From assembly GCF_000735605.1 (NCBI RefSeq), contig NZ_JPKG01000047.1:1-64000 (forward strand): a DNA stretch of 64,000 nucleotides. The letters run 5' to 3'. The notes beneath the pieces are model-generated. The model searched no databases and had not been told where the DNA came from. It worked only from the letters and a program-made list of their open reading frames with translations. Within the stretch, counting starts at the first letter, position 1, and each line of letters opens with the position of its first letter. The position numbers were made by a program, and so were the translations under genes. This DNA is from Allobosea sp. LC85. Its GTDB lineage: Bacteria > Pseudomonadota > Alphaproteobacteria > Rhizobiales > Beijerinckiaceae. Below are positions 46,605 to 55,228 of the stretch, piece after piece.

Positions 46605-46625
46605 CCTTAACAGGCCATGAAGGCC

Positions 46626-46652
46626 AAAAAAGAGCCGCCCCGAAGGCGGCTC
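46626..46652 (-). terminator. intrinsic terminator of the candidate small RNA
   Basis: GAGCCGCC-TTCGG-GGCGGCTC followed by TTTTTT on the minus strand, one of the strongest terminators in the window. No protein gene ends near it on this strand: the closest, DUF1192, ends 254 bases upstream. That points to a separate transcript. Confidence 0.9.
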
Positions 46653-46721
46653 GAAGGTCAACAGGGAGGCGTCAAACAGAGTGGGCAGGAGCCACTCGAC
46701 ATCCAGAGAAACTGGATGATC
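46626..46721 (-). ncRNA. candidate trans-acting small RNA with anti-Shine-Dalgarno loops
   Basis: On the minus strand about 96 bases fold into three stems: CATCCAG-TTTCT-CTGGATG (46718-46700), GAGTGG-CTCCTGC-CCACTC (46697-46679), and the terminator. The loop of stem 2 contains CTCCT, and the linker before the terminator contains CCTCCC (46669-46664), both complementary to ribosome-binding sites. This is the design of rhizobial anti-SD small RNAs such as the alpha-r14 family; membership is inferred from the design, not from sequence matching. No convincing peptide is encoded. The 5' end is estimated from the -10 candidate. Confidence 0.6.
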
Positions 46722-46727
46722 CGATTC

Positions 46728-46756
46728 ATACTTTGGAATCGTTAAGGAGCGGTTAA
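46728..46756 (-). promoter_or_regulatory. CtrA-box promoter of the candidate small RNA
   Basis: TTAACCGCTCCTTAAC (46756-46741) is a perfect TTAA-N7-TTAAC CtrA box. Its first half-site falls 16-17 bases before AAAGTAT (46734-46728), a -10 candidate, so the box occupies the -35 region as in CtrA-activated promoters. Two GANTC methylation sites, at 46736-46740 and 46723-46727, flank the -10. The match itself is direct; the regulatory meaning is inferred. Confidence 0.6.
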
Positions 46757-46905
46757 GAACAACGCCGCACCTCCATATTTGCGCAAGGATACGGCAGGAT
46801 CAGGCGACAATCGCCCTCCTCCCGAACCGGTCGGCCGTGTCGATGTGCGGTCCAGCAAGGCTGACACGGCAAAGGCTGAGCAATTCGCGCCGCGAGTTCC
46901 CTGCC

Positions 46906-47106
46906 TCAGCCCATCTTGCGGAAAAAGGCATCCGCAGCCGAACGCGAGGCATCTTTCTTGGCCCTTATCTCCATCAGGCGCGCGATCTCGGTCTTGAGCG
47001 CCTCGATGCGTTGATCAATCTCCGCGAGCGACAGCATCGCGAGATCCTGCCCGATCTGGTGAATGGGTTGCGGCGCGGGGCGGTCATCCTCTGAAAATAT
47101 CGACAT
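46906..47106 (-). CDS. DUF1192 family protein
   Basis: A 66-residue protein matching DUF1192, a small alphaproteobacterial family of unknown function. It has an acidic start (MSIFSEDDRPAP), the core QIGQDLAMLSLAEIDQRIEA and a helix LKTEIARLMEIRAKKDASRS. It is divergent from the quinone oxidoreductase gene. The 419-base region between its stop and rcdA contains the candidate small RNA, its promoter and the rcdA promoter. Confidence 0.85.
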   Translation of the reverse strand: MSIFSEDDRPAPQPIHQIGQDLAMLSLAEIDQRIEALKTEIARLMEIRAKKDASRSAADAFFRKMG

Positions 47107-47226
47107 GGCTGCCTCATTTTCGAAACGCGACGGCGGAGACTAGCCGGCTCGCCGCCGCAAGGCCACTATCTCTGCGAAGCAGGCGTCAGATGCGGACGCC
47201 CAACGACCAACGAAGGACGACCAGAC

Positions 47227-48228
47227 GTGATGCCAGCTCTTCCCGAGATGATGACCGCCATCGGCTTTACGGCCCCCGGAGGCCCCGACGTGCTGCGCCC
47301 TGAAACACGTCCTGTGCCGAAACCAGCCGCAGGCGAGGTTCTCGTCGAGGTCGCGGCCGCCGGCATCAACCGGCCCGATGTCCTGCAACGGCTCGGCGGC
47401 TACGCTCCGCCGCCCGGCGCCTCGGATATTCCGGGCCTCGAGATCGCAGGCCAGGTCGTGGCTGTCGGCAATGGCGTCGGCCGCTTTGCGGTTGGAGACC
47501 GGGTCTGCGGCCTCGTCGCCGGCGGCGGCTATGCACAATATGCGAGCGTCCACGAAAGCAACGCCCTGCCGGTCCCCGTCGGGCTGTCGCTGATCGAAGC
47601 CGCCGCTATTCCCGAGACCTATTTCACCGTCTGGACCAATGTCTTCCAACGCGGCGGGCTGAAGGCCGGCGAGAGCTTCATGATCCATGGCGGCACCTCG
47701 GGTATCGGCACCACGGCGATCCAGCTCGCCAAGGCGTTTGGCGCAACTGTCGTCGCAACTGCGGGCTCCAATGAGAAATGCGCCGCCTGCCTCGAGCTTG
47801 GTGCCGATTTCGCAATCAATTACCGGGAGCGCGATTTCGTCGGCGCAGCGAAGGAAGCGTCCGGCGGGCGCGGCATCGACCTGATCCTGGACATGGTCGG
47901 CGGCGACTATATCTCACGCAATTACGAGGCCGCGGCCGAGAGCGGTCGCATCGTCCAGATCGCCTTTTTGAACGGCCCCAAGGCCGAGGTCGATTTCCGT
48001 CGGCTGATGATGAAGCGCCTGACCCATACCGGCTCGACATTGCGCCCGCGCACCATCGCCGAGAAGGCAGCGATTGCCGCCGAACTGGAAGCCAGGGTCT
48101 GGCCGCTGCTGGCCCAGGGCCGCTGCAAACCCGTGATCCATTCGACCTTCCCCTTGGCAGAGGCCGCGGCCGGGCATCGCCTGATGGAGAGCAACGCCCA
48201 TATCGGCAAGATCGTGCTGACGGTGTGA
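47227..48228 (+). CDS. NAD(P)H-quinone oxidoreductase, zinc-free MDR family
   Basis: A 333-residue enzyme of the QOR branch of medium-chain dehydrogenases, which reduces quinones with NADPH. Segments are AAGINRPDVLQRLGGYAPPP, GLEIAGQVVAVG, the Rossmann motif GGTSGIGTTAIQLAKAFGA and the C-terminal AEAAAGHRLMESNAHIGKIV. No zinc-ligating cysteine set is present. GTG at 47227 and ATG at 47230 are adjacent; AAGGA is 9 bases before the GTG, so I use it. Confidence 0.93.
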   Translation: MMPALPEMMTAIGFTAPGGPDVLRPETRPVPKPAAGEVLVEVAAAGINRPDVLQRLGGYAPPPGASDIPGLEIAGQVVAVGNGVGRFAVGDRVCGLVAGGGYAQYASVHESNALPVPVGLSLIEAAAIPETYFTVWTNVFQRGGLKAGESFMIHGGTSGIGTTAIQLAKAFGATVVATAGSNEKCAACLELGADFAINYRERDFVGAAKEASGGRGIDLILDMVGGDYISRNYEAAAESGRIVQIAFLNGPKAEVDFRRLMMKRLTHTGSTLRPRTIAEKAAIAAELEARVWPLLAQGRCKPVIHSTFPLAEAAAGHRLMESNAHIGKIVLTV

Positions 48229-48484
48229 GTCTCCCGCAGTCGCGATGTCAGTGGTCGCATCGCCGACGGGCGTCATGGGGCCGATCGTACGGCTGTCCGA
48301 GGCACCGGCCCCTTCCGCGCTTTTTCTTGGACAGCTTCCATGGCTTTGAATATAACGCCCGCATCCTGCTCATCGCTGATGATTTGGATGGCCGGCCGAG
48401 GAGGCCGGTCGGCGCATGAGAGCTTTTGTCCGCGACCCTGATCCGGCGTAAGCCGCCGGCCTTCGAGATCCAGGAGACGATGCC

Positions 48485-49210
48485 GTGTCACAACCCCCGC
48501 TGATGCCGAAAGCCACTGCGGTCTGGCTCGTGGAAAACACGTCGCTGACCTTCGAGCAGATCGCCGAGTTCTGCAAACTCCACCCGCTCGAAGTGCGCGG
48601 CATTGCCGATGGCGAAGTCGCCGCCGGCATCAAGGGCCTCGACCCGATCACCTCCGGCCAGCTCACCCGCGAGGAGCTCGAGCGCGCCGCCAAGAACCCG
48701 AACCACCACCTCAAGCTCGCCGAGCGCAAGGTGAAGGTGCCCGAAATCAAGCGCGCCAAGGGGCCGCGCTACACCCCCGTTTCCAAGCGCCAGGACCGCC
48801 CGAATGCGATCCTCTGGCTGCTGCGCAACCATCCTGAGCTCAAGGACGCGCAGATCATCCGCCTGATCGGCACGACCAAGTCGACCATCGCCCAGATCCG
48901 CGACCGCACCCACTGGAACGCGCAGACCCTGACTCCGGTCGACCCGGTCAGCCTCGGGCTCAGCTCGCAGATCGATCTCGACTTCGAGGTCGGCCGTGCC
49001 GCCAAGGACCGCCCTGCCGCGCTTGCGGAAGCAGGCTCGACCCTGCTCCCGGCCGAGGAGACCACCGCGCGGGAGCCGGCTCCTGCAAGCCAGCCCTTCG
49101 CCGACATGAGCAAGCCCAAGCGCGAGCAGGAAGCGGCCATCGACGTCGATTCCGTCTTCGCCAAGCTGAAGCAGCTCAAGCGCCCGGCCGACGAGGATGA
49201 CGACATCTGA
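48485..49210 (+). CDS. trcR: cell cycle transcriptional regulator TrcR (DUF1013)
   Basis: A 241-residue protein of the DUF1013/TrcR family, known from Caulobacter and Sinorhizobium as an RNA-polymerase-associated cell-cycle regulator. The conserved N-terminal domain reads ATAVWLVENTSLTFEQIAEF and HPLEVRGIADGEVAAGIKGL, and a helix-turn-helix-like part is AQIIRLIGTTKSTIAQIRDR. The C-terminal third is low-complexity with a final conserved DVDSVFAKLKQLKRP. GTG start with CAGGAG upstream. It lies 2 kb from rcdA and the CtrA-box small RNA. Confidence 0.88.
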   Translation: MSQPPLMPKATAVWLVENTSLTFEQIAEFCKLHPLEVRGIADGEVAAGIKGLDPITSGQLTREELERAAKNPNHHLKLAERKVKVPEIKRAKGPRYTPVSKRQDRPNAILWLLRNHPELKDAQIIRLIGTTKSTIAQIRDRTHWNAQTLTPVDPVSLGLSSQIDLDFEVGRAAKDRPAALAEAGSTLLPAEETTAREPAPASQPFADMSKPKREQEAAIDVDSVFAKLKQLKRPADEDDDI

Positions 49211-49247
49211 GGACGCTGAAGACCGACCGGCCTGCCTGTCGCGGAGA

Positions 49248-50135
49248 ATGGCCTTGGCATCCGATCTTGCCTTCACCTTTCTCGGCACGGGCGCACCGCC
49301 GGTCAGCCTGCGGCGGGCCGGCCCATCCCATCTCGTTGAGGGAGCCGGCCGCAAGGTCCTGATCGATTGCGGTTCGGGCGTGAGCCAGCGCCTGGTCGCC
49401 GCCGGCCATCGAGGCGCCGATATCGACCTGCTCATCGTCACACATGAGCATTCCGACCATCTGGTCGATTTCTACCAGCTCGTAGTCTCGTCCTGGCATC
49501 AGGGCCGCGCCCGCCCCTGGCGCGTGCTGGCCCCTGCGCCTGCACTCGCCAATATGCGCGCGCAGTACGAGGGCTTTGCCCGCGAACGTGCCTTGCGCAT
49601 TGCCTTCGAGAAACGGCCCGACGCCACGGGACTCGATGTGATATTCGAGGAACTGCACGAGGGCATCGTCGGGCTGGGTGAGCTCGCGATCGATGCCTTC
49701 CTGGTCGATCACCGGCCCGTCGAGCCCGCTTTCGGCCTCAAGATTTCACTTGCGGGCAGCAGGCTTGTGTTCTCGGGCGATACGCGGCTGACGCCCTCGC
49801 TCGAACGGGCCGCGCAGGACTGCGACCTCCTCGTCTGCGAAGTCTTCATCGACAGCCAGATGCCCGTCGTCGCCGGGATTCGCTCGGCCGAGACTGTCGC
49901 GGCCGTGCAGGCCTATCACATGACGCCCGCCGTGGTGGCGCGGCTCGCGGTCGAGGCTGGCGCAAAAATGCTCGCCCTGACGCATCTCGTCCCGCCCGGC
50001 GCCGACACCGCGTCCCTGGCCGGCGAGATCAGAGCCGCAGGCTATGCCGGCCCACTCATCGTCGGCGAAGACCTGATGGCGCTGGATGTCGGGGCTCGGC
50101 TGCTGCGCTGGGGCGGCGCGACGCTAGCTTTTTGA
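49248..50135 (+). CDS. MBL fold metallo-hydrolase, RNase Z-like
   Basis: A protein of about 295 residues with a metallo-beta-lactamase fold. Metal ligands are in IVTHEHSDHLVDFY (HxHxDH), SGDTRLTPSLERAAQDCDLL, and the C-terminal LALTHLVPPGA. The N-terminal LAFTFLGTGAPP resembles RNase Z and related phosphodiesterases; the substrate is unknown. The frame is open back to an ATG at 49197 that overlaps trcR. Candidate starts are 49248 (ATG) and 49254 (TTG, with GGAG 7 bases upstream). It is probably cotranscribed with trcR. Confidence 0.85.
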   Translation: MALASDLAFTFLGTGAPPVSLRRAGPSHLVEGAGRKVLIDCGSGVSQRLVAAGHRGADIDLLIVTHEHSDHLVDFYQLVVSSWHQGRARPWRVLAPAPALANMRAQYEGFARERALRIAFEKRPDATGLDVIFEELHEGIVGLGELAIDAFLVDHRPVEPAFGLKISLAGSRLVFSGDTRLTPSLERAAQDCDLLVCEVFIDSQMPVVAGIRSAETVAAVQAYHMTPAVVARLAVEAGAKMLALTHLVPPGADTASLAGEIRAAGYAGPLIVGEDLMALDVGARLLRWGGATLAF

Positions 50136-50183
50136 ATCTCGCCGCAGCCGACCTGAAAATCGCTCTGGCGGGAGCGCTTCCTT

Positions 50184-51887
50184 TCACGCCGCCCGGCGGA
50201 TCCGCGCCGGCCCATCCGAAAGTGTTCCGCTTCGGAGCGTGAACCGGGTGGTCAGTTGCTCCAGCGCGTCCGCCGTCTCGACCATGTTGCCGCCGGCCGC
50301 CGCGGTTCGGGCCGCCACCTGAGCATTGTCCTGCGTCAGGACATCCATTTGCTGCAAGGCGCGCTCGACATCGCCAATGCCTTGCGACTGCTCGCGTGTG
50401 GCCTCGCTGATATCCGCGAAGACCTGCGCCACAGCTCCCGCCTCCCGGGAGATCACGTTCAAGCTTTGCCCCGCTTCGCGGACCAGCTTCACGCCCTCGT
50501 CGACATGGAGCTTCGTGTCGCTGATCAGGACACGCACGTCGCGGGCAGCATCGGCCGATTGCTGGGCCAGGCGCCGGACCTCGGTCGCGACAACGGCGAA
50601 GCCGCGCCCGCCCTCCCCGGCGCGCGCCGCCTCGACCGAGGCATTGAGCGCGAGCAGATTGGTCTGGAACGCCAAACCGTCCATCACGCCGACGATATCG
50701 ACGATCCGCTTGGCCTGCTCGTCGACGCGGTCGATCGCCTCGACCGCACGAGCGGCCACTGCGACGCCGCTATCGGCATTGTCGGCCGTGGCGCGCGCCT
50801 TGCGTGCTGCGTCCGAGACCATCCCGGCCGTCTGGCGCACCGTGGCGGCGATTTCCTCGACGGTCGCGGAGGTTTCCTCCAGGGACGCGGCCTGGCTCTC
50901 GCTGCGGTCCGACAGATCTCGTGTTGCCGAAAGAATCTCGTCCGCGGCCTGGTGGGTGGCAGAGGCGTTTCGCGCGACCGCTTCCAGCGCGTGCCCCAAG
51001 GTCTCGGTCGAGCGATTGAAGTTGCCGGCGACATCGGCCAGCCGGCCTTCAAAATCGCTCGCCATGCGCGCGGTCAGATCACCCGCTGCAAGCGCGGATA
51101 GAGCGCGATCCGTTTCGTCTAGAAAGCCTTCGCAGGTCAGCGTCAGTTCATTGATGCCCTGAACCAGTGAGCTCAGGCGGCCAAGCTCTGTGGTCTCCGC
51201 ACTGCGCACGGAGAAATCTCCGCGCCTGGCGGCCTGCACCACCCCTTCAACCGCCGCCAGCAGCCGATCTTCGACCAGCGTGCGCTGCTCGTCTGCCTCA
51301 GCCGCCTCGCGACGAACCTCGCCCTCGCGCTCCTGGTTCGCGATAGCGGCGTCAGTCGCCGAATCCGCCACGCTCAGCGCCCATTCCAGACGCAGCGCCA
51401 ACCAGGTCAGAGCCCCTGCCTCGGCAAGCAGGATCAGCGCATGCACGACCACGCGCGCAAATTCCGCGCCGTCCGGAAAGACGGCAAGCGGGTAGAGCAT
51501 GTTCAGGACGAGATGATGCACGGCCACGACCGCAGTCGCGGTCAGGATCGCCCGCCAGCAGCACCAGGCCGTCGTGATCGCCAACCCGGCAAAGAAAGCC
51601 ATGTGCATGTCGATCTGGTAGCGCGTGCCCTCGCATGCGAAGACGAGCAGCGCGACCTGTCCACAAAGCGCAACCGTCGATGTGACCCGGGTGGCAAGGC
51701 CGGTCCTGTCTCGTGACCAGGACAGTGCACCGGCTCCAGCGAGCAGGGCCGAGACGATGCCGATCGGGATCGCAGCGGGGTGGCCGGCAAACCACGCGAT
51801 AGCTGTCGCCAGCGGGACCAGAGCCCATTGCCCGAGCATGAGAGGCGTCGTGAAGGCGTGGCGGATCGCGTCAAGGCTGCGGCTCAT
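50184..51887 (-). CDS. methyl-accepting chemotaxis protein with membrane-embedded sensor region
   Basis: A 567-residue protein. Residues about 15-190 contain six hydrophobic helices with almost no periplasmic loop (LMLGQWALVPLATAIAWFAG, AITTAWCCWRAILTATAVVA, VVHALILLAEAGALTWLAL). HAMP-like segments follow (about 230-310, two copies of the GDFSVR/GDLTAR type), then the signalling domain with the hairpin LALNASVEAARAGEGGRGFA. The sensor half suggests detection in the membrane (energy state or lipophilic ligand), not periplasmic binding. The ATG at 51887 has GAGG 9 bases upstream. It lies 22 bases downstream of a small hypothetical gene. Confidence 0.88.
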   Translation of the reverse strand: MSRSLDAIRHAFTTPLMLGQWALVPLATAIAWFAGHPAAIPIGIVSALLAGAGALSWSRDRTGLATRVTSTVALCGQVALLVFACEGTRYQIDMHMAFFAGLAITTAWCCWRAILTATAVVAVHHLVLNMLYPLAVFPDGAEFARVVVHALILLAEAGALTWLALRLEWALSVADSATDAAIANQEREGEVRREAAEADEQRTLVEDRLLAAVEGVVQAARRGDFSVRSAETTELGRLSSLVQGINELTLTCEGFLDETDRALSALAAGDLTARMASDFEGRLADVAGNFNRSTETLGHALEAVARNASATHQAADEILSATRDLSDRSESQAASLEETSATVEEIAATVRQTAGMVSDAARKARATADNADSGVAVAARAVEAIDRVDEQAKRIVDIVGVMDGLAFQTNLLALNASVEAARAGEGGRGFAVVATEVRRLAQQSADAARDVRVLISDTKLHVDEGVKLVREAGQSLNVISREAGAVAQVFADISEATREQSQGIGDVERALQQMDVLTQDNAQVAARTAAAGGNMVETADALEQLTTRFTLRSGTLSDGPARIRRAA

Positions 51888-51909
51888 CGATGATGTCCTC
51901 GCGGGCGGT

Positions 51910-52224
51910 TCATGAACGCTTGGATTGCGGCAGGCAGCCGCCACGCCCGGCCGCGTCGATGACGAGCGAGGCACCTGCGCCGTAGAGGCGGCCGGCGAAG
52001 CCGGGCTGTTCCGACAGGGCAATGAGGCCGAATTCGCCAAAGCGCGACAGGATCGCGCCGCCGGCCAGTGCCACCGCCTCGGCAGCGCGTTCGCTGCTCG
52101 AGGCAAACACGATAACGCTGGCACGATCGCGCGGTGCCATGACCAGGAGAACAGGCATCGCGAAGGCCGCGAGTCCGAGAGCGACTGGTCTGACGACATC
52201 CCGGGCGATCGCAAATGGCTCCAT
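51910..52224 (-). CDS. hypothetical protein upstream of the chemotaxis receptor
   Basis: A 104-residue protein with no family I recognise. The N-terminus has one hydrophobic helix (VRPVALGLAAFAMPVLLVMA), followed by a small domain (SVIVFASSSERAAEAVALAG, FGEFGLIALSEQPGFAGRL) ending GGCLPQSKRS. It could be a membrane-anchored periplasmic protein. An in-frame TTG precedes the ATG. Being 22 bases from the receptor gene, it may supply an accessory component; this is inferred from context alone. Confidence 0.6.
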   Translation of the reverse strand: MEPFAIARDVVRPVALGLAAFAMPVLLVMAPRDRASVIVFASSSERAAEAVALAGGAILSRFGEFGLIALSEQPGFAGRLYGAGASLVIDAAGRGGCLPQSKRS

Positions 52225-52309
52225 CAAGCGCCTATACGCTAGCGAAATGTCGCATCCATCGGTTAATTCAATGTAAAATTGTGAATACTACCGCACCCTC
52301 TTTTGCGGA

Positions 52310-54226
52310 TCAGGTTGCTACCCTCGCCCTCAAAACTTCCCCGATCTCGTCGAGTACTGCTGGATCGTCGATGGTCGCCGGCATGACATAGTCTTCGCCA
52401 TCGGCGATCTTTTTCATCGTCGCGCGCAAGATCTTGCCGGAGCGTGTCTTCGGCAGGCGTGCCACGGTGACCGCGAGCTTGAAGGCCGCGACCGGGCCGA
52501 TCTTGTCGCGCACCAGCGCGACCAGCTCCTTCTCGACCTCGGCCGGGCTCTGCGTCACACCTGATTTCAGCACGATGAACCCGCAGGGCTGCTCGCCCTT
52601 CAGTGCATCCCTGATACCGACCACGGCACATTCCGCCACGGCCGGATGCGAGGCGAGCACCTCCTCCATGCCGCCGGTCGAGAGCCGGTGACCCGCGACG
52701 TTGATGATGTCGTCGGTGCGGCCCATGATGAAGACATAGCCGTCCTCGTCGATGTAGCCGGCATCCGAGGTGTTGTAATAGCCCGGGAAGGCCGTGAGAT
52801 AGGATTGCCGGAACCGCTCGTCGTCCTGCCACAGCGTCGGCAGGGCGCCAGGAGGCAGCGGCAGCTTGACCACGATCGCCCCCATGGTGCCGGCCGACAC
52901 GGGTTTCCCGGCCTCGTCGAGGCAGTGCACGTCATAGCCCGGCAGCGGCACGGTCGGCGAACCGTGCTTCACCGGCAGGAGCTCCAGCCCAACCGGATTG
53001 CCGACCATGCAGGAGCCGCTCTCGGTCTGCCACCAATGGTCGATGACTGGGACCTTCAGCACCTCCTCGGCCCATTTCAACGTATCGGGATCAGCCCGCT
53101 CGCCGGCGAGGAAGAGCGTGCGGAAATGCGACAGATCGTAGCGTGCGAGATGGGTTGCCTGCGGATCCTCCTTCCGGATCGCGCGAAACGCCGTCGGCGC
53201 CGTGAACATCGCCACCGCCTTGTGCTCGGAAATGACGCGCCAGAAAGCGCCGGGATCGGGCGTGCCGACCGGCTTGCCCTCGTAGAGCACCGAAGTCGCG
53301 CCATGCAGCAGCGGGCCGTAGACGATATAGCTATGGCCGACGACCCATCCGACATCGGATGCGGTGAAAAAAACCTCGCCCGGCTTCACGCCGTAGAGGT
53401 TCTCCATCGTCCATTTCAGCGCAACCATATGGCCGCCATTGTCACGGACCACACCCTTGGGCCGCCCCGTCGTGCCTGATGTGTAGAGCACATAGAGCGG
53501 GTCCGTGGCGGCGACCTCGACGCAATCAGCCTGGCGTCCCGAGGCCGTGGCTGACGCGACCAGCGCCCGCCAGTTCCGGTCGCGGGTGACATGCATGGAG
53601 GCATCCGCCTGGGGACGCTGCAGCACGACGCAGGTTTCCGGCTTGTGGGCAGCGAGCGCGATCGCGCCGTCAAGCAGCGGCTTGTATTCGACGATGCGTG
53701 TCGGCTCGATGCCGCATGTCGCGGTCAGAATGACCTTTGGCCTGGCGTCATCGATGCGCGTCGCCAGTTCCTTGGCGGCAAAGCCGCCGAACACCACCGA
53801 ATGCACGGCCCCGATCCGGGCGCAGGCCAGCATGGCAAAGGCTGCCTCCGGGATCATCGGCATGTAGATGATGACGCGGTCGCCCTTGCCGACGCCCAGA
53901 TCCTCCAGCACGGCGGCAAGCGTCGCGACCTCGCCGAGCAGCTCACGATAGCTGTAGCTCGCCTTGGTTCCGGTGACGGGGCTGTCATAGATCAGCGCCG
54001 TCTGCTCGCCGCGCCCGTCACGCACATGCCGATCGAGCGCATTGAAACAGGTATTGCAGCTCGCATCCGGGAACCAGCGCCCATAGACACCGGCCTCGGC
54101 GTCGAAGATCACCTGCGGCGGCTTGACCCATTCGATCTCGCTTGCCGCCTCGCGCCAGAACTCGATCGGATCCGCCTGCCAGCGCGCATAGGTTTCGCGA
54201 TAGCGGCTTGCATGCGTGGCATTCAT
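52310..54226 (-). CDS. prpE: propionate-CoA ligase / acetyl-CoA synthetase-type enzyme
   Basis: A 638-residue AMP-forming acyl-CoA synthetase of the PrpE/Acs type, which activates propionate or acetate via an acyl-adenylate. Segments are the N-terminal YRETYARWQADPIEFW, YVLYTSGTTGRPKGVVRDNG (P-loop), HWWQTESGS, the hinge GRTDDIINVAGHRLSTGGME, and LPKTRSGKILR with the regulatory acetylation lysine. IEFWREAASEIEWVKPP and VVRDNGGHMVAL favour PrpE over Acs. It stands alone on the minus strand. Confidence 0.9.
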   Translation of the reverse strand: MNATHASRYRETYARWQADPIEFWREAASEIEWVKPPQVIFDAEAGVYGRWFPDASCNTCFNALDRHVRDGRGEQTALIYDSPVTGTKASYSYRELLGEVATLAAVLEDLGVGKGDRVIIYMPMIPEAAFAMLACARIGAVHSVVFGGFAAKELATRIDDARPKVILTATCGIEPTRIVEYKPLLDGAIALAAHKPETCVVLQRPQADASMHVTRDRNWRALVASATASGRQADCVEVAATDPLYVLYTSGTTGRPKGVVRDNGGHMVALKWTMENLYGVKPGEVFFTASDVGWVVGHSYIVYGPLLHGATSVLYEGKPVGTPDPGAFWRVISEHKAVAMFTAPTAFRAIRKEDPQATHLARYDLSHFRTLFLAGERADPDTLKWAEEVLKVPVIDHWWQTESGSCMVGNPVGLELLPVKHGSPTVPLPGYDVHCLDEAGKPVSAGTMGAIVVKLPLPPGALPTLWQDDERFRQSYLTAFPGYYNTSDAGYIDEDGYVFIMGRTDDIINVAGHRLSTGGMEEVLASHPAVAECAVVGIRDALKGEQPCGFIVLKSGVTQSPAEVEKELVALVRDKIGPVAAFKLAVTVARLPKTRSGKILRATMKKIADGEDYVMPATIDDPAVLDEIGEVLRARVAT

Positions 54227-54391
54227 CGGACGCGTTCCTCTTCGCCTGGTTCTGGCCTAGACCCGGAAAGCGGGTCGGGGCGATTTTGCGCGGGATCGTG
54301 CTCACTCTCCCCCGCCCGCGCAAGCACGCCACCGTCAGACTTTAGCTACGCATCTGCGCACGACCGCTGTCGCCCTCGCCCCCGGACAGCC

Positions 54392-55156
54392 ATGAGCTTC
54401 GATCCAGCCTATCTCGCCGCGATGGTGCCTGCCGTCATCCTGGTCGGGCTCGCCAAGGGCGGCTTCTCGGGCCTGGGCCTGCTCTCGCTGCCGCTGATGG
54501 CTCTCGTGCTTCCACCGATCCAGGCGGCCGCGATCATGTTGCCCATCCTGATCGTGCAGGACATCGTCAGCGTCTGGGCCTATCGCCGCGAATTCGACAG
54601 ACGCAACCTCGCGACAATGCTGCCCGGCGCCCTCCTCGGCGTGCTCGCGGGCTATGCATTGGCATCGCGGGTTTCCGATGCCGCGGTTGGTCTTTCGGTC
54701 GGCATCATCTCGGTTGCCTTCGCGGCCCGCCGGCTCTTCGCCGACCGCAAGGCTCAGCTGCCGGTCACGACGGCCGCTTTCGCGCCCGGCAGCTTCTGGG
54801 GCGCGGTCTGCGGCTTCACCAGCATGATCGCCCATGCCGGCGGCCCTCCCTTTCAGATCTACGTCATGCCGCAGCGCCTCTCGCCACCGACCTTCGTTGG
54901 CACGGGCGCGATCTTCTTCGCGCTGCTCAATCTCATGAAGGTCGGACCCTATATCGCGCTCGGCCAGTTCACCCGCGATAACCTTGCCGCGTCGGCGGCG
55001 CTGTTTCCGGTCGCGATCCTCGCAACCATCGCCGGCGTCTGGCTGGTGCGCCGCGTGCCGGCGGAACGCTTCTATACCATCATCTACTGGTTGCTGATTG
55101 CCGTCGGCAGCAAGCTGATCATCGACGGGCTCCTGACGCTGCGCCTCCATCCCTGA
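54392..55156 (+). CDS. TauE/SafE family permease
   Basis: A 254-residue membrane protein with about eight helices. The first family repeat is VILVGLAKGGFSGLGLLSLP and the second is GSFWGAVCGFTSMIAHAGGP, followed by PFQIYVMPQRLSP. The substrate is unknown. The true start is the ATG at 54392; a very long open frame upstream is the shadow of prpE on the other strand. It is a distinct, distant paralogue of the permease at 18653-19432. Confidence 0.88.
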   Translation: MSFDPAYLAAMVPAVILVGLAKGGFSGLGLLSLPLMALVLPPIQAAAIMLPILIVQDIVSVWAYRREFDRRNLATMLPGALLGVLAGYALASRVSDAAVGLSVGIISVAFAARRLFADRKAQLPVTTAAFAPGSFWGAVCGFTSMIAHAGGPPFQIYVMPQRLSPPTFVGTGAIFFALLNLMKVGPYIALGQFTRDNLAASAALFPVAILATIAGVWLVRRVPAERFYTIIYWLLIAVGSKLIIDGLLTLRLHP

Positions 55157-55228
55157 CCCCGAGTCCAGCTGCGTCGATTGCGCCGCATCGGAAAAAGGGA
55201 TGGATTACGGGAGAGCGCGGGACCGGCT

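Noticed and set aside
53591..54391. Long plus-strand reading frame joined to the TauE permease
   Set aside because: The first 267 codons are antisense to prpE and show no family features; the permease begins at 54392.
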